Origin: Microbulbifer sp. TB1203
GTDB taxonomy: Bacteria; Pseudomonadota; Gammaproteobacteria; Pseudomonadales; Cellvibrionaceae
Assembly: GCF_030997045.1 (NCBI RefSeq)
Contig: NZ_CP116899.1
Location: forward strand, 4,984,001 to 5,048,000
Direction: 5' to 3'
Length of the DNA: 64,000 nucleotides
Shown: piece by piece, positions 23,807 through 32,395 of the stretch
Position numbering within the stretch: position 1 is the stretch's first letter
How the letters are laid out: every line of letters begins with the position of its first letter
Notes under the pieces: generated by a model
Database searches by the model: none
Told to the model about the DNA's origin: nothing
The model's input: the letters and a program-made list of their open reading frames with translations, nothing else
Program-made: the position numbers and the translations under genes

Positions 23807-25267
23807 ATGCTGCTTGCCAGTTTTCTCGGTTTCCTGTTGATGTTTCTCCTGATTGGCTTTTCGTCGGTGCTGGTCCGCTCCAAGAAACAGTCCGACTACC
23901 TGCTCGCCGGCAGTTCCGTGCCGCCTTCGCTCACCGGTCTTTCCGCGGTGGCCACCAATAATTCCGGCTTTATGTTCATCGGGGTGATCGGCTACACCTA
24001 CGCCACCGGTTTGCCGGCGTTCACCATGATGGTGGGTTGGATTCTGGGGGACTGGATGGCCGCTACCATGGTGACGCGCAAGGTGCGGCAAATGACCGAG
24101 CAGCGCGGCACCCTCACCATCCCTGAGCTGTTGTCCCGCTGGGGCGGGGAAAATTTCCAGCTCCTCAAGGTGGTGACCGCACTGATCGCCGTGGCTTTGC
24201 TGGGCGTTTACGCTGCCGCCCAGTTTAAGGCCGGCGGCAAGGCCCTGCAGGCCCTGTTTGGCTGGGATCTGCGCACCGGCGCGGTTATCGGCGCGGTGAT
24301 GGTGCTCTGTTACGGTTTTTCCGGCGGCTTGCGGGCCTCGGTGTGGACCGACGCCGCACAATCGGTGGTGATGATCGTCGCAATGGCGGTGATGCTGGTT
24401 GCGGCGGTGTCCACCGTCGGTGGTTGGCAGCCGGCCTGGACCGGTCTGCACGAGGTTTCGCCCAGTTTCTTTCAGTTTTTCCCCGTCGAATCCGCTGTCA
24501 GCGGTTGGAACGGTGCCCTGCTGTTCCTGATTGGCTGGACCTTTGCCGGGGCGGCGGTGATCGGTCAGCCCCATGTGATGGTGCGCTTTATGGCCTGCAA
24601 TGATGTGAAAAGCATTCGCCGGGCGCGCATCTACTACTATCTTTGGTTCGTGGCCTTCTACATCCTGGCGGTGGGTGTGGGCATGATGGCGCGCCTGCTG
24701 ATGGACCTGGGCGCGGTGGGCCCGTCCCTGGTGATGAGTGGCGGTGAGCTGGACGCGGAACTGGCCCTGCCGGTGATGGCGGAGGTGCTGCTGCATCCGG
24801 CGGCCACCGGCCTGGTGTTGGCGGGGCTCTTTGCGGCCACCATTTCCACTGTGGATTCGCTGATACTAAGCTGTAGCGCCTGTCTGTCCCGGGACCTGAT
24901 GCCCTCGCGCTGGCACGGCTACAGCACCGCCCGCGTCGCCACACTGGTGGTGGTGGGGGCTTCTCTGCTGATCGCCCTGTTCGCCAAGGAGAATGTATTC
25001 AACCTGGTGCTGTTCGCCTGGGGCGTGCTGGGCTCTGCCTTTGGTGGTCTATTGGTGGTCTATGCGCTGGGCGGGCGACCCCGGGAGTCGCTGACCATCG
25101 CGATGGTACTGGTGGCTAGCGCGGTGGCCATTGGCTGGCGCATGTCCGGGCTCAATGCGACCATCTTCGAAGTTTTGCCGGCGGTGGTGAGCGCCTGGTT
25201 GGTATACGGCGTGGGTCGGCTCTGCGGCCTGTCCGCTCCGGCGAAATTATCGAGCGTCGGGGCCTAG
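23807..25267 (+). CDS. Sodium/solute symporter (SSS family, PutP-like)
   Basis: 486 aa from the ATG at 23807; an in-frame GTG at 23759 precedes the SD-like GGAGGAAGG, so a CTG around 23789 is also conceivable. About 13 transmembrane helices. SSS signatures: DYLLAGSSVPPSLTGLSAVA, NNSGFMFIGVIGYTY, FSGGLRASVWTDAAQS, and FAATISTVDSLILSCSACLS in the sodium site region. PutP and related SSS carriers take up proline, betaines or other solutes with sodium. Next to ectABC-ask it may import a compatible solute, but the substrate cannot be read from sequence. Confidence 0.85.
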   Translation: MLLASFLGFLLMFLLIGFSSVLVRSKKQSDYLLAGSSVPPSLTGLSAVATNNSGFMFIGVIGYTYATGLPAFTMMVGWILGDWMAATMVTRKVRQMTEQRGTLTIPELLSRWGGENFQLLKVVTALIAVALLGVYAAAQFKAGGKALQALFGWDLRTGAVIGAVMVLCYGFSGGLRASVWTDAAQSVVMIVAMAVMLVAAVSTVGGWQPAWTGLHEVSPSFFQFFPVESAVSGWNGALLFLIGWTFAGAAVIGQPHVMVRFMACNDVKSIRRARIYYYLWFVAFYILAVGVGMMARLLMDLGAVGPSLVMSGGELDAELALPVMAEVLLHPAATGLVLAGLFAATISTVDSLILSCSACLSRDLMPSRWHGYSTARVATLVVVGASLLIALFAKENVFNLVLFAWGVLGSAFGGLLVVYALGGRPRESLTIAMVLVASAVAIGWRMSGLNATIFEVLPAVVSAWLVYGVGRLCGLSAPAKLSSVGA

Positions 25268-25269
25268 GG

Positions 25270-25455
25270 TGGACAAATCTGCCGGGAGCAGATTTGCACA
25301 GCCGAAGGCTGCCCGCGAAGCGGGTGAAGTGCAGGGACGCACTTCATGAATGCGGAATGCGGAATGCGGAATGCGGAATGCGGAATGCGGAATGCGGAAT
25401 GCGGAATGCGGAATCAAGGAGTTGACCACATTCCGCATTCATCATTCCGCATTCA
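25270..25455. repeat. Dispersed repeat followed by a (GCGGAAT)n heptamer tract
   Basis: 25270-25345 is a relative of repeat E (AGCCGAAGGCTGCCCGCGAA). Then the 7-base unit AATGCGG repeats about nine times (25349-25413). It is followed by ATTCCGCATTCATCATTCCG, which can fold back on the tract. It lies between the convergent symporter and yceI-like genes. The copy number should vary by slippage. Confidence 0.85.
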
Positions 25456-25458
25456 TTA

Positions 25459-26025
25459 TTAAATCTTAACGCCTTCCACATCCAAAATCATTTCCACGGT
25501 CTGTGACGCCGGTCCCAGATCATAGTCGATACCGAAGTCCTTCAGCTTGAACTCTGTGGTGCCGCTGAAACCCTGGCGCTCGCCGCCCCAGGGGTCCTTG
25601 CCGCCGCCGATGTTGGTCACATCGATGGTGATTTCCTTGGTGACGCCGCGCAGGGTCAGGTCGCCGGTCAGTTCGGCCTTGCCGTCGCCCAGGGGCTTAA
25701 AGGCGGTGCTCTTGAAGGTCGCGGTGGGGAATTTGGCGACGTTGAGGAAATCGGAGCCGCGCAGGTGCTTGTCGCGTTCGGCGTGGTTGCTGTCGAGGCT
25801 GGTGGTATCGATTTTCACCTCTACGGAAGAGGATTGCGGGTTTTCTTCGTCGTAGGAGAAGGAGCCGTCGAATTTGTCGAAGCGGCCGTACAGCCAGCTG
25901 TAACCCAGGTGCTTGATGCGGAACTGGACAAATGCATGGGCGCCGCTGGTATCGATCTTGTAATCCGCGGCCTGGGCGGTCGTGCCGATCAGCGCGGCAA
26001 ACAGCAGTGCGGTGAGTTTTTTCAT
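25459..26025 (-). CDS. YceI-family periplasmic protein
   Basis: 188 aa with a clear Sec signal (MKKLTALLFAALIGTTAQA, cut after AQA). YceI fold: lipocalin-like barrel that binds isoprenoid or quinone-type lipids. Visible family parts are HAFVQFRIKHLGYSWLYGRF, LRGSDFLNVAKFPTATFKS and LTLRGVTKEITIDV. It lies 12 bases after the cytochrome b561 gene on the same strand; the pairing YceI + CybB-like is common and suggests a joint redox or quinone-related function. Function otherwise not established. Confidence 0.93.
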   Translation of the reverse strand: MKKLTALLFAALIGTTAQAADYKIDTSGAHAFVQFRIKHLGYSWLYGRFDKFDGSFSYDEENPQSSSVEVKIDTTSLDSNHAERDKHLRGSDFLNVAKFPTATFKSTAFKPLGDGKAELTGDLTLRGVTKEITIDVTNIGGGKDPWGGERQGFSGTTEFKLKDFGIDYDLGPASQTVEMILDVEGVKI

Positions 26026-26037
26026 TGGTTGCTCCCT

Positions 26038-26628
26038 TTATTTTGCGGTTGCGGGGTTGGGGTTGGAGTTGGTGATTGCGGCACCGCGCCCAAGCATTTT
26101 GCGCAGGGTGGCGTCGCGGTCGATAAAGTGGTGTTTCAGTGCCGCCAGCGCGTGCAGGGCCACCAGGGCCATCAGGCTCCAGGCGAGCACCTCGTGCACC
26201 AGCCCGGCAATGTCCTCCTGACTCTCGATGCCGCGGATCGTCGCCGGCACTTCGAACAGGCCGAACACGTCGATGGGACGGCCGTCGGCGGTGGAAATCA
26301 GGTAACCGGATAACATGATCGCCAGCAGCAACAGATAGATGACACTGTGAGCCAGGCGCGCCAGTGTTTCCTGCCAGCGTGGGGTTCCGGCCTCCGCCGC
26401 CGGACTGGGGTTCATGAATTTCCAGGCCAGGCGCACCAGCAGCAGCCCCAGCAGGATGATGCCTATGCCCTTGTGCAGTTCCGGACCCTGGCGGTACCAG
26501 GGGTCGTAGTAGGATAGTTGGCGCATCCACCAGCCCAGGGCGAACATCCCGATAATGGCGGGAGCCATCGACCAGTGCAGGGCAATGGCCACCCACCCGT
26601 ATTCCGTGTTGCTGTTTTTGGCTGGCAC
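26038..26628 (-). CDS. Cytochrome b561 family protein
   Basis: 196 aa with four transmembrane helices. Haem-ligand histidines are suggested in HWSMAPAIIG, HKGIGIILLGLLLVRLAW and VHEVLAWSLMALVALHALAA. Members move electrons between quinol and periplasmic acceptors. It is co-transcribed with the YceI-family gene downstream. Confidence 0.93.
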   Translation of the reverse strand: MPAKNSNTEYGWVAIALHWSMAPAIIGMFALGWWMRQLSYYDPWYRQGPELHKGIGIILLGLLLVRLAWKFMNPSPAAEAGTPRWQETLARLAHSVIYLLLLAIMLSGYLISTADGRPIDVFGLFEVPATIRGIESQEDIAGLVHEVLAWSLMALVALHALAALKHHFIDRDATLRKMLGRGAAITNSNPNPATAK

Positions 26629-26710
26629 GACATTCCCCCTATTGTCCGGAAGCGCCCATTATAAAAACTCCGAAGCAATGGAACAGTAAAAAAACCTGAA
26701 CGAACCTATC

Positions 26711-26925
26711 GAAAAATTGGCAGGATAGCCAATTTCGGCGCCGAAGGCGCCCGGAGGGTGAGCCACAAGGAAGTGGCGAATCAAAAATTGGCAGGATAGC
26801 CGATTTTTGTACCTGCTCCCCTCTCCCGCCCGCGGGAGAGGGGCTGGGGGAGAGGGGCGAGCCTTCGGCCCGCGTGCGGAGCCGGAGCTCCGCGGTCCCG
26901 GGAGCCGTTCCCACCAAGGGAAAAG
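26711..26925. repeat. Cluster of intergenic repeats
   Basis: Two hairpins AAAATTGGCAGGATAGCCAA and AAAATTGGCAGGATAGCCGA flank a repeat-E-like core (26711-26810). Next come CCCCTCTCCCGCCCGCGGGA and GAGAGGGGCTGGGGGAGAGG (26818-26858, also at 54168). Then GGAGCTCCGCGGTCCCGGGA, shared with 57080. The region separates convergent and divergent units and holds no gene. Confidence 0.65.
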
Positions 26926-26929
26926 CGGA

Positions 26930-27589
26930 TCAGTACGCCTGCCGCGCCCCCTCCCGCTCCGCCGCCGCCAGTACCCGTTCCGCGGCACTGCGGTCGATAT
27001 CCCCGTTGCGGCGCGCCAGTTCCCTTGCCAACCGGGCGGGGGAGAGCCCCGGCTTCGAGCCGTCCAAGGCCAGTTGTTCCAGCTCCCAGATCATATTGAG
27101 CAGCAGGTGTGGTTTAAGTTCACTATCCGTTTCCTGGGGGGAGAATATCTGCGGCTCCAGTTGTTCCAACTGGCTGCGCTTCACCACCAGCTCGGCAAAA
27201 GTGGGATACCAACGACTGCTGAAAGGCTCGGGGCGCTGACTCCGCTCGAAGGTGATACGCAGGCGGTTGCCCTCCGCATCTTCCAGCAGTGGGGTGTCCT
27301 GTTCGTAGGCGGGCAGGGCGGGGCGGTGGCGCAAAATGCCTGCGATCGCCTGCCAGTCGCTGTGGTTTTCCGGGCACAGGCGCAGGGGCTTATCCAGTTC
27401 GCGGGTACCGCGGCCGTCGGTATAAGTGAGCAATTGGCCGGGGCGGTACCAGTAGAGATCCAGTTGATAGTCCTCGGCCAGGTCGGCGAGATCCGCGCTG
27501 GTCAGCGGTTCCTCCGCCACGGCGCTCAGGTGGTTTACCGCCTGTTGTATGCTCAGCCACTGTCTGCGGTGGAAAGTTGTCTGTCCCAT
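26930..27589 (-). CDS. Hypothetical protein, 219 aa
   Basis: It begins MGQTTFHRRQWLSIQQAVNH and has no signal peptide or membrane helix. The N-terminal region (WLSIQQAVNHLS...TSADLADLAED) looks like a helix-turn-helix/excisionase-like segment that could guide binding to DNA. The middle is beta-rich (YWYRPGQLLTYTDGRG), and the C-terminal 60 residues resemble a second helical DNA-binding or oligomer region (LSPARLARELARRNGDIDRS). I do not recognise the family. It is divergent from the M20 dipeptidase gene. Confidence 0.65.
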   Translation of the reverse strand: MGQTTFHRRQWLSIQQAVNHLSAVAEEPLTSADLADLAEDYQLDLYWYRPGQLLTYTDGRGTRELDKPLRLCPENHSDWQAIAGILRHRPALPAYEQDTPLLEDAEGNRLRITFERSQRPEPFSSRWYPTFAELVVKRSQLEQLEPQIFSPQETDSELKPHLLLNMIWELEQLALDGSKPGLSPARLARELARRNGDIDRSAAERVLAAAEREGARQAY

Positions 27590-27739
27590 TGGCGGTTTCC
27601 CGGCGTGGCGCTTTTCATGCTTATTTTAGCAGTTGAGACGGAGGGCCATGGAACCGCGACGACCAGTGTTGCCGGCGCAGGATTTATCCACAGGTGGCGA
27701 GTAGAATCCGATTTCAATAATTTGAAAAAGGAGCCGGCT

Positions 27740-29257
27740 GTGAAACGCTATTCCCCTGTCTCGCGGTTTTTGCTGTTGTTGATCGCGTCTCTGGCCACTG
27801 GGGCCGCCGCGGCCGATGTGTCCCGGGAGGCCCGCGATACCGCCGACTACGCAGTGCGAAAGTACGAGCCGGCGATGACCGGGACCCTGGCGGAACTGGT
27901 GCGTTTCCAGACCGTCGCCCGGGAGGACCTGGCGTTTGAGAAAAACCGGGAATTTACCGGCTTCAAGCGGGCCCTGCGCGACAAGGCGGGGGAGTTGGGC
28001 CTGGAGTATCAGGATCACGGCCATGTGGTGGTGGTCGCCCTGGGTGAAGGGGAGCGGAAAATCGGCATCGTCACCCACGGCGACGTGCAGCCGGCGGATC
28101 CCTCCAAATGGGCCAGGAGCCCTTTCGAACTCGACCGCGAGAGCGAACCGGGCAAACTGATCGGCCGCGGCACCGAGGACGACAAGGGTCCCATCGCCAC
28201 CGCGCTCTACGCGATGAAGGCGATCAAGGACCGGGGCGTGCCGATGAAGCGGCGTATCGAACTGCTGGTTTACCTGGCGGAGGAGTCCGACTGGGAGCCG
28301 TTGAAGGCCTTCCTGAAGGATTACGACATGCCCGAGTACAACATCACCATCGATGCCAGCTACCCGGTGGTGACCGCGGAAAAAGGCTGGAGCGAGGTGC
28401 GCGTCACCGCGGCGCCAAAAACCGTGGAGCACAGTGACCGCCCCTACCTGGACGAATTCTACGGCGGCTATTTCCGAAGCCAGGTGCCGGACGAGGCCCA
28501 CGCCAGGGTGATCAACGCCACTCCAGAGCTGGTGCGGGCAATACGCGCCCGTGCGGATGGGCAGCCGCAGGTCCGCTACACCTTTGAGCCGCGGGACGCC
28601 GCGCTGGAGATCACCGCGCGGGGCAAGGCCACCCACAGTTCCGAGCCGGAGCACGGCATCAACGCCATCGCCTTTCTCGCCGACGCGCTAAAAGTGTACG
28701 AGTGGCCCGCCAATGCCGCCGGCACCACCGTGCACTACCTGAACGATCTGGTGGGTACCGGCATCGTCGCGGAGCAATTCGGCGATATCGCCTATACGGA
28801 CGATTTTATGGGGCCGATGACCGCGGCGGTTACCATGGTCAAGAAGGACGACAGCGGATTGATCACCCATCTCAACCTGCGCCGCCCCACCGGCAAAAGC
28901 GCCGGACAGCTGGACCGTGAAATCCACAAGGCATTGGGTGAATGGCAGAAGCGCCGCGATATCGCGCTGGGTAAAGTGGAGGTGGACCTGGGAGAACCTT
29001 ACCGGGTGGAAAACGCTCCCCATGTGGAGCCGTTGCTGACGGTGTTTCGCCACTATACGGGCATGGAGGACGCCGGCCCCGTCGCCATCGGCGGCTCCAC
29101 CAATGCCAAGCTGCTGCCCAACGCGGTGAGTTTCGGCCCCTCCATGCCGGGGGTGGCTTACAGCGGCCACTCCGAGCACGAGTTCCTCACCGAGGAGCAG
29201 TTCCGCCTCAATCTGAAGATGTACACGGCGATGATGGTCGAGATCGCCAATCTGTGA
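27740..29257 (+). CDS. M20-family dipeptidase, exported
   Basis: 505 aa from a GTG at 27740, chosen for SD AAAAAGGAG and for the signal peptide it creates (VKRYSPVSRFLLLLIASLAT, cut near GAAAA). Zinc-site motifs in order: THGDVQPAD, GRGTEDDKGP with the bridging Asp, AEESDWEPLK with the general-base Glu pair, and SGHSEHEFLT near the C-terminus. This is the PepV/carnosinase branch. It would hydrolyse short peptides in the periplasm. Confidence 0.9.
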   Translation: MKRYSPVSRFLLLLIASLATGAAAADVSREARDTADYAVRKYEPAMTGTLAELVRFQTVAREDLAFEKNREFTGFKRALRDKAGELGLEYQDHGHVVVVALGEGERKIGIVTHGDVQPADPSKWARSPFELDRESEPGKLIGRGTEDDKGPIATALYAMKAIKDRGVPMKRRIELLVYLAEESDWEPLKAFLKDYDMPEYNITIDASYPVVTAEKGWSEVRVTAAPKTVEHSDRPYLDEFYGGYFRSQVPDEAHARVINATPELVRAIRARADGQPQVRYTFEPRDAALEITARGKATHSSEPEHGINAIAFLADALKVYEWPANAAGTTVHYLNDLVGTGIVAEQFGDIAYTDDFMGPMTAAVTMVKKDDSGLITHLNLRRPTGKSAGQLDREIHKALGEWQKRRDIALGKVEVDLGEPYRVENAPHVEPLLTVFRHYTGMEDAGPVAIGGSTNAKLLPNAVSFGPSMPGVAYSGHSEHEFLTEEQFRLNLKMYTAMMVEIANL

Positions 29258-29308
29258 TCGACCTCTTACAGGCCGAACACTAAGTTAAGGATTGGCAGGA
29301 CAGTTTTT

Positions 29309-29455
29309 GTAGGATGGGCAAAGCGTAGCGTGCCCATCAAGGCCGGAAAGATGGGCACGTCGCTGCGCTCCGTTGACTCGCGCCATCCATGGCGCTCGCC
29401 CGCTTCGCGGGCGCCTGCGGCGTCCAAATCGGCAATCCTGCCGATTTGTGCCCAT
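29309..29455. repeat. REP class 2 pair with a repeat-E-like core
   Basis: GTAGGATGGGCAAAGCGTAG faces GATGGGCACGTCGCTGCGCT. It then passes into GCGCCATCCATGGCGCTCGC, CGCTTCGCGGGCGCCTGCGG and ATCGGCAATCCTGCCGAT, ending GCCCATCCTAC. It lies between the convergent M20 and corA genes. Confidence 0.7.
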
Positions 29456-29539
29456 CCTACAACTGAACTGGATGCCGGTACCGGATCAAGTCCGGCATGA
29501 CGTTCCTGCGCCAGTATGACGACTTCTATGCCGCCTCCA

Positions 29540-30493
29540 TCACAACCACCCCTTTTTCTTGAAATACCAGTAGGGCGCTATCCCGGACAGCACGATCAGT
29601 ACCAGAGCGAAAGGATAACCCAGCAGCCATTTCAGCTCCGGCATAAATTCGAAGTTCATTCCGTAGATGCTGGCCACGGTAGTGGGGGGCAGAAAGACCA
29701 CCGCGGCGATGGAAAACATCTTGATGATGTTGGTCTGTTCGATATTGATAAACCCCTGGGTGGAGTCCATCAGAAAGTTGATCTTGTCGAACAGGAAGGT
29801 AGTGTGGGCCATCAAGGTGTCGATATCGCGGATGATGTCCCGCACCGTCTCCTGCAGTTCGTTGTCGATCTTGATATGGCGCTGTAAAAAGGTGATGGAG
29901 CGGCGGGTGTCCATCAGGCACAGGCGCACCTTGCCGTTGCTGTCCTCCAGCTTGGCCAGTTGATCGATGGCATCCTCCAGTTCCGCGGCCTCGTCCTCCA
30001 GCACCAGGTGGCTGACCTCGCCCAACTTGAGGTGGATATCCTCCAGGGCGTCCGCCAGGTTTTCCACTTTCTGCTCGAACACCAGTACGCACAGCTCCTG
30101 GGCACTGTGCGCCTCCACCTGGCCGCGCCGCGCGCGCATGCGCAGCAGTCGGAAGTCCGCCAGGTCGCTGTCGCGCACGGTGAGCAGTCGCTGTGGCTGC
30201 AGAATGAAGGCCACACTGGCGGTATTGTGGCGGCCCTCGCTCTGGGTCAGGAACAGGGAGTGTATGTGAACGCCGGCATGGTCTATGTAGTAGCGTGCCG
30301 ATGCCTCGATCTCCTCCACATCCTCAGACTCCGGCAGCTCGGTGCGCAATAGCTGTTCCAACAGTTTGCGCTCTTCCTCCTGGGGCTCCTGCAGGTCGAC
30401 CCATACGGCCTCCGCGAGCTGCTTTTCAGTGGCACCCGTGTCGGCGGGCTGCTCGGCGATAGCGCCCCGCCTGATCTCGAAGAGTCTCAGCAT
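29540..30493 (-). CDS. corA: CorA-family magnesium/divalent cation transporter
   Basis: 317 aa. The cytoplasmic N-terminal region is rich in charged helices (RLFEIRRGAIAEQ, IHLKLGEVSHLVLEDEAAEL). Two C-terminal transmembrane helices follow with the signature YGMNFEFMPELKW between them (GMN filter) and a basic tail. It passively imports Mg2+, possibly Co2+/Ni2+. Monocistronic. Confidence 0.93.
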   Translation of the reverse strand: MLRLFEIRRGAIAEQPADTGATEKQLAEAVWVDLQEPQEEERKLLEQLLRTELPESEDVEEIEASARYYIDHAGVHIHSLFLTQSEGRHNTASVAFILQPQRLLTVRDSDLADFRLLRMRARRGQVEAHSAQELCVLVFEQKVENLADALEDIHLKLGEVSHLVLEDEAAELEDAIDQLAKLEDSNGKVRLCLMDTRRSITFLQRHIKIDNELQETVRDIIRDIDTLMAHTTFLFDKINFLMDSTQGFINIEQTNIIKMFSIAAVVFLPPTTVASIYGMNFEFMPELKWLLGYPFALVLIVLSGIAPYWYFKKKGWL

Positions 30494-30574
30494 TGCCGTG
30501 TCCCGTAATTCTTGTAGTCGATAGTTGGGACATATTTACAATCCGCGGGGTACAAATCAATATTTGCGGAACGG

Positions 30575-31012
30575 TCAGAGCCAAGTCGGCAACTGCGCGC
30601 GGATCTCCTCCGCCTCGCAGCTCACCAGGTTCTTGCCGGTTTCGCCGGCGATGGTGGCCAGGGTGGGCGGCTTGAGAGCATCGCGCAGGCTGCCCACCAT
30701 TTGCGGTTCCGCCACTATGTAGAGCTTTTCGTAGCGCCCCTCCTGCCGCCCCCGCTCCAGGGCGTGGGCGATCTCGCGGGCGAAGGTTTGCCCCGCGCGA
30801 CGGTGCAGTTCTGGGGAGTTGCCCATGGCATGGCGCCCCTCGCCGCCGCTGTCGAAGGCGCGCCCGGGGGCGTCGCTCTCGATGTCCCGGCCCTTGAGGC
30901 GTGTCTCCGGGTGGATCAGTGTCTCCAGTTCGGTGAGGGCGCCGGCCCGCTTCTGGGCTTCAAACAGGCGTGCGCGGGACTGATTGGCCACGATTACCCA
31001 TGCAAGTGCCAT
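30575..31012 (-). CDS. Host-attachment protein family (PF10116-type)
   Basis: 145 aa. It begins MALAWVIVANQSRARLFEAQ and has the family parts DIESDAPGRAFDSGGEGRHA and KLYIVAEPQMVGSLRDALKP. Related to the RNase-E/eRF1-like fold; originally linked to plant attachment in agrobacteria, but the biochemical role is unknown. Cytoplasmic. Confidence 0.88.
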   Translation of the reverse strand: MALAWVIVANQSRARLFEAQKRAGALTELETLIHPETRLKGRDIESDAPGRAFDSGGEGRHAMGNSPELHRRAGQTFAREIAHALERGRQEGRYEKLYIVAEPQMVGSLRDALKPPTLATIAGETGKNLVSCEAEEIRAQLPTWL

Positions 31013-31041
31013 GAGAATTTCCTCGGTTGTTCTCCCCTTAA

Positions 31042-31187
31042 TGCTAGCCCGGATATTGCACCACGCCGCTCTTTTTTTTGTATAACGCTATGATTTTCAA
31101 ACAATTCCCGGGGTGACAATTTGCTACCCACCATCGCTGGCCGCGCCCTCGCTTGATCTCTGCACGCTCAGCAATATCCGGGCTAGT
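31042..31187. repeat. 146-bp element bounded by inverted repeats, in a 440-bp intergenic region
   Basis: GCTAGCCCGGATATTGC at 31042-31058 pairs with GCAATATCCGGGCTAGT at 31170-31186. The interior is not coding. It resembles the ends of a small transposable element. The remaining 31190-31452 should hold the hsp20 promoter; no exact sigma-32 consensus was seen. GCCGCGGTGCGGGTTTTTTT near 31410 could be a weak terminator or attenuator. Confidence 0.55.
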
Positions 31188-31452
31188 TGAAACCGTTGTT
31201 GCCGGGGAGCCATTAATGGCTGTGAGCCGGGAGTTATCAGGAGCCAGTTTTTTATAAGGCAATAGTCTGTGAACTGGCATCGGCCGTAGTCGCCCGCTGC
31301 GCAGATACTCCAGGAAATTTTTTCATCTTCCCGCTACCGAGTGGCGTCCCTTTCTCTAGACTTATTGACGAAACACTAAATCGTGGTTTCCGGGGAATCG
31401 TGCCGGAGCCGCGGTGCGGGTTTTTTTCATTTACTAGTAGGAGATCTACAAC

Positions 31453-31881
31453 ATGAGCCTTGTACCACGCGGATCGCTATTCGACCTGGACAACATTTTC
31501 GAGCAGTTTATGTCCCCTGTGCGCACCATAGGTGAAGGCAAGGAAGGCTTTTTCTCTCCGCGTATCGACGTGCGTGAGACGAAGAAGAATTACGAAATCA
31601 GCGCCGAACTTCCCGGCGTTAGTCGCGACGATATCAATGTGACCCTGGAAAACGGTGTGCTCACCCTGGAGGCCGAGGTGCATCGCGAGGAGAAAGAGGA
31701 AAAGGAAGGCCGGGTGATTCGCCAGGAGCGGCGTTACGGCAAATTCATGCGCAGCTTCAATCTCGGCTCCGATGTCAGTGAGGACGAGATCGATGCAAGT
31801 TTCAAAGACGGTGTCCTGACCCTGAAGGCACCCAAGCGCGAAGAAGCGGTACCGCGCAGTCACCGCATTGAAATCCACTGA
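31453..31881 (+). CDS. Small heat-shock protein, Hsp20 family
   Basis: 142 aa. Alpha-crystallin domain from ~40: SPRIDVRETKKNYEISAELP, GVSRDDINVTLENGVLTLEA, then the conserved FKDGVLTLKAPK. ATP-independent holdase. SD TAGGAGA is well placed before the ATG. A CBS-domain gene follows on the same strand. Confidence 0.95.
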   Translation: MSLVPRGSLFDLDNIFEQFMSPVRTIGEGKEGFFSPRIDVRETKKNYEISAELPGVSRDDINVTLENGVLTLEAEVHREEKEEKEGRVIRQERRYGKFMRSFNLGSDVSEDEIDASFKDGVLTLKAPKREEAVPRSHRIEIH

Positions 31882-31973
31882 CGGGTGCGGAAGGGAGTGT
31901 TCCCGCGGGGAGGTGGCGATGCTCGCCACCGACCCTACACTGCGGGTTATATAACTGAAGTAGGAGGTATGTG

Positions 31974-32390
31974 ATGAAAGTCAAGCAAGCAATGCACAAA
32001 GGGTGCACTTGGTGTTCTCCGGACTCATCCTTGCCAGAAGTGGCAAAGATCCTGCGTGACGAGGATATCGGCTCAGTGCCGATCGGTGAAAATGACAAGC
32101 TCATCGGCATGGTGACCGACCGCGATATCTGCTGCCGCGGTGTGGCGGAGGGGCGTGATCTGTCCTCGTTGACCGCCCGGGATGTGATGACCGAGGGAGT
32201 CGCTTGGTGCTGGGAGGACGACGACCTGGATGCCGCTCTCCAGAAGATGGAGGAAAACCAGTTGCGTCGCATGCCGGTGATGAACAGCGAGAAGCGCATG
32301 GTGGGTATACTGAGCTTGGGAGATATTACCCACTCAGCGCCTCCCCAGCAGGCCGCCGAGTTCGCCTCCTCGGTTTCGGCGCACCACTAG
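31974..32390 (+). CDS. CBS-domain protein
   Basis: 138 aa from the ATG at 31974 with SD TAGGAGGT; a GTG three bases earlier is in frame. Two CBS motifs form one Bateman module: MKVKQAMHKGCTWCSPDSSL and VMTEGVAWCWEDDDLDAALQ, with VTDRD at the end of the first and SLGDI at the end of the second. Such stand-alone modules bind adenosine nucleotides. Partner unknown. Confidence 0.93.
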   Translation: MKVKQAMHKGCTWCSPDSSLPEVAKILRDEDIGSVPIGENDKLIGMVTDRDICCRGVAEGRDLSSLTARDVMTEGVAWCWEDDDLDAALQKMEENQLRRMPVMNSEKRMVGILSLGDITHSAPPQQAAEFASSVSAHH

Positions 32391-32395
32391 TACCG

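Noticed and set aside
26807..27739. Long N-terminal extension of the M20 dipeptidase frame
   Set aside because: It overlaps the opposite-strand hypothetical gene and removes the signal peptide. The GTG at 27740 has a good SD.
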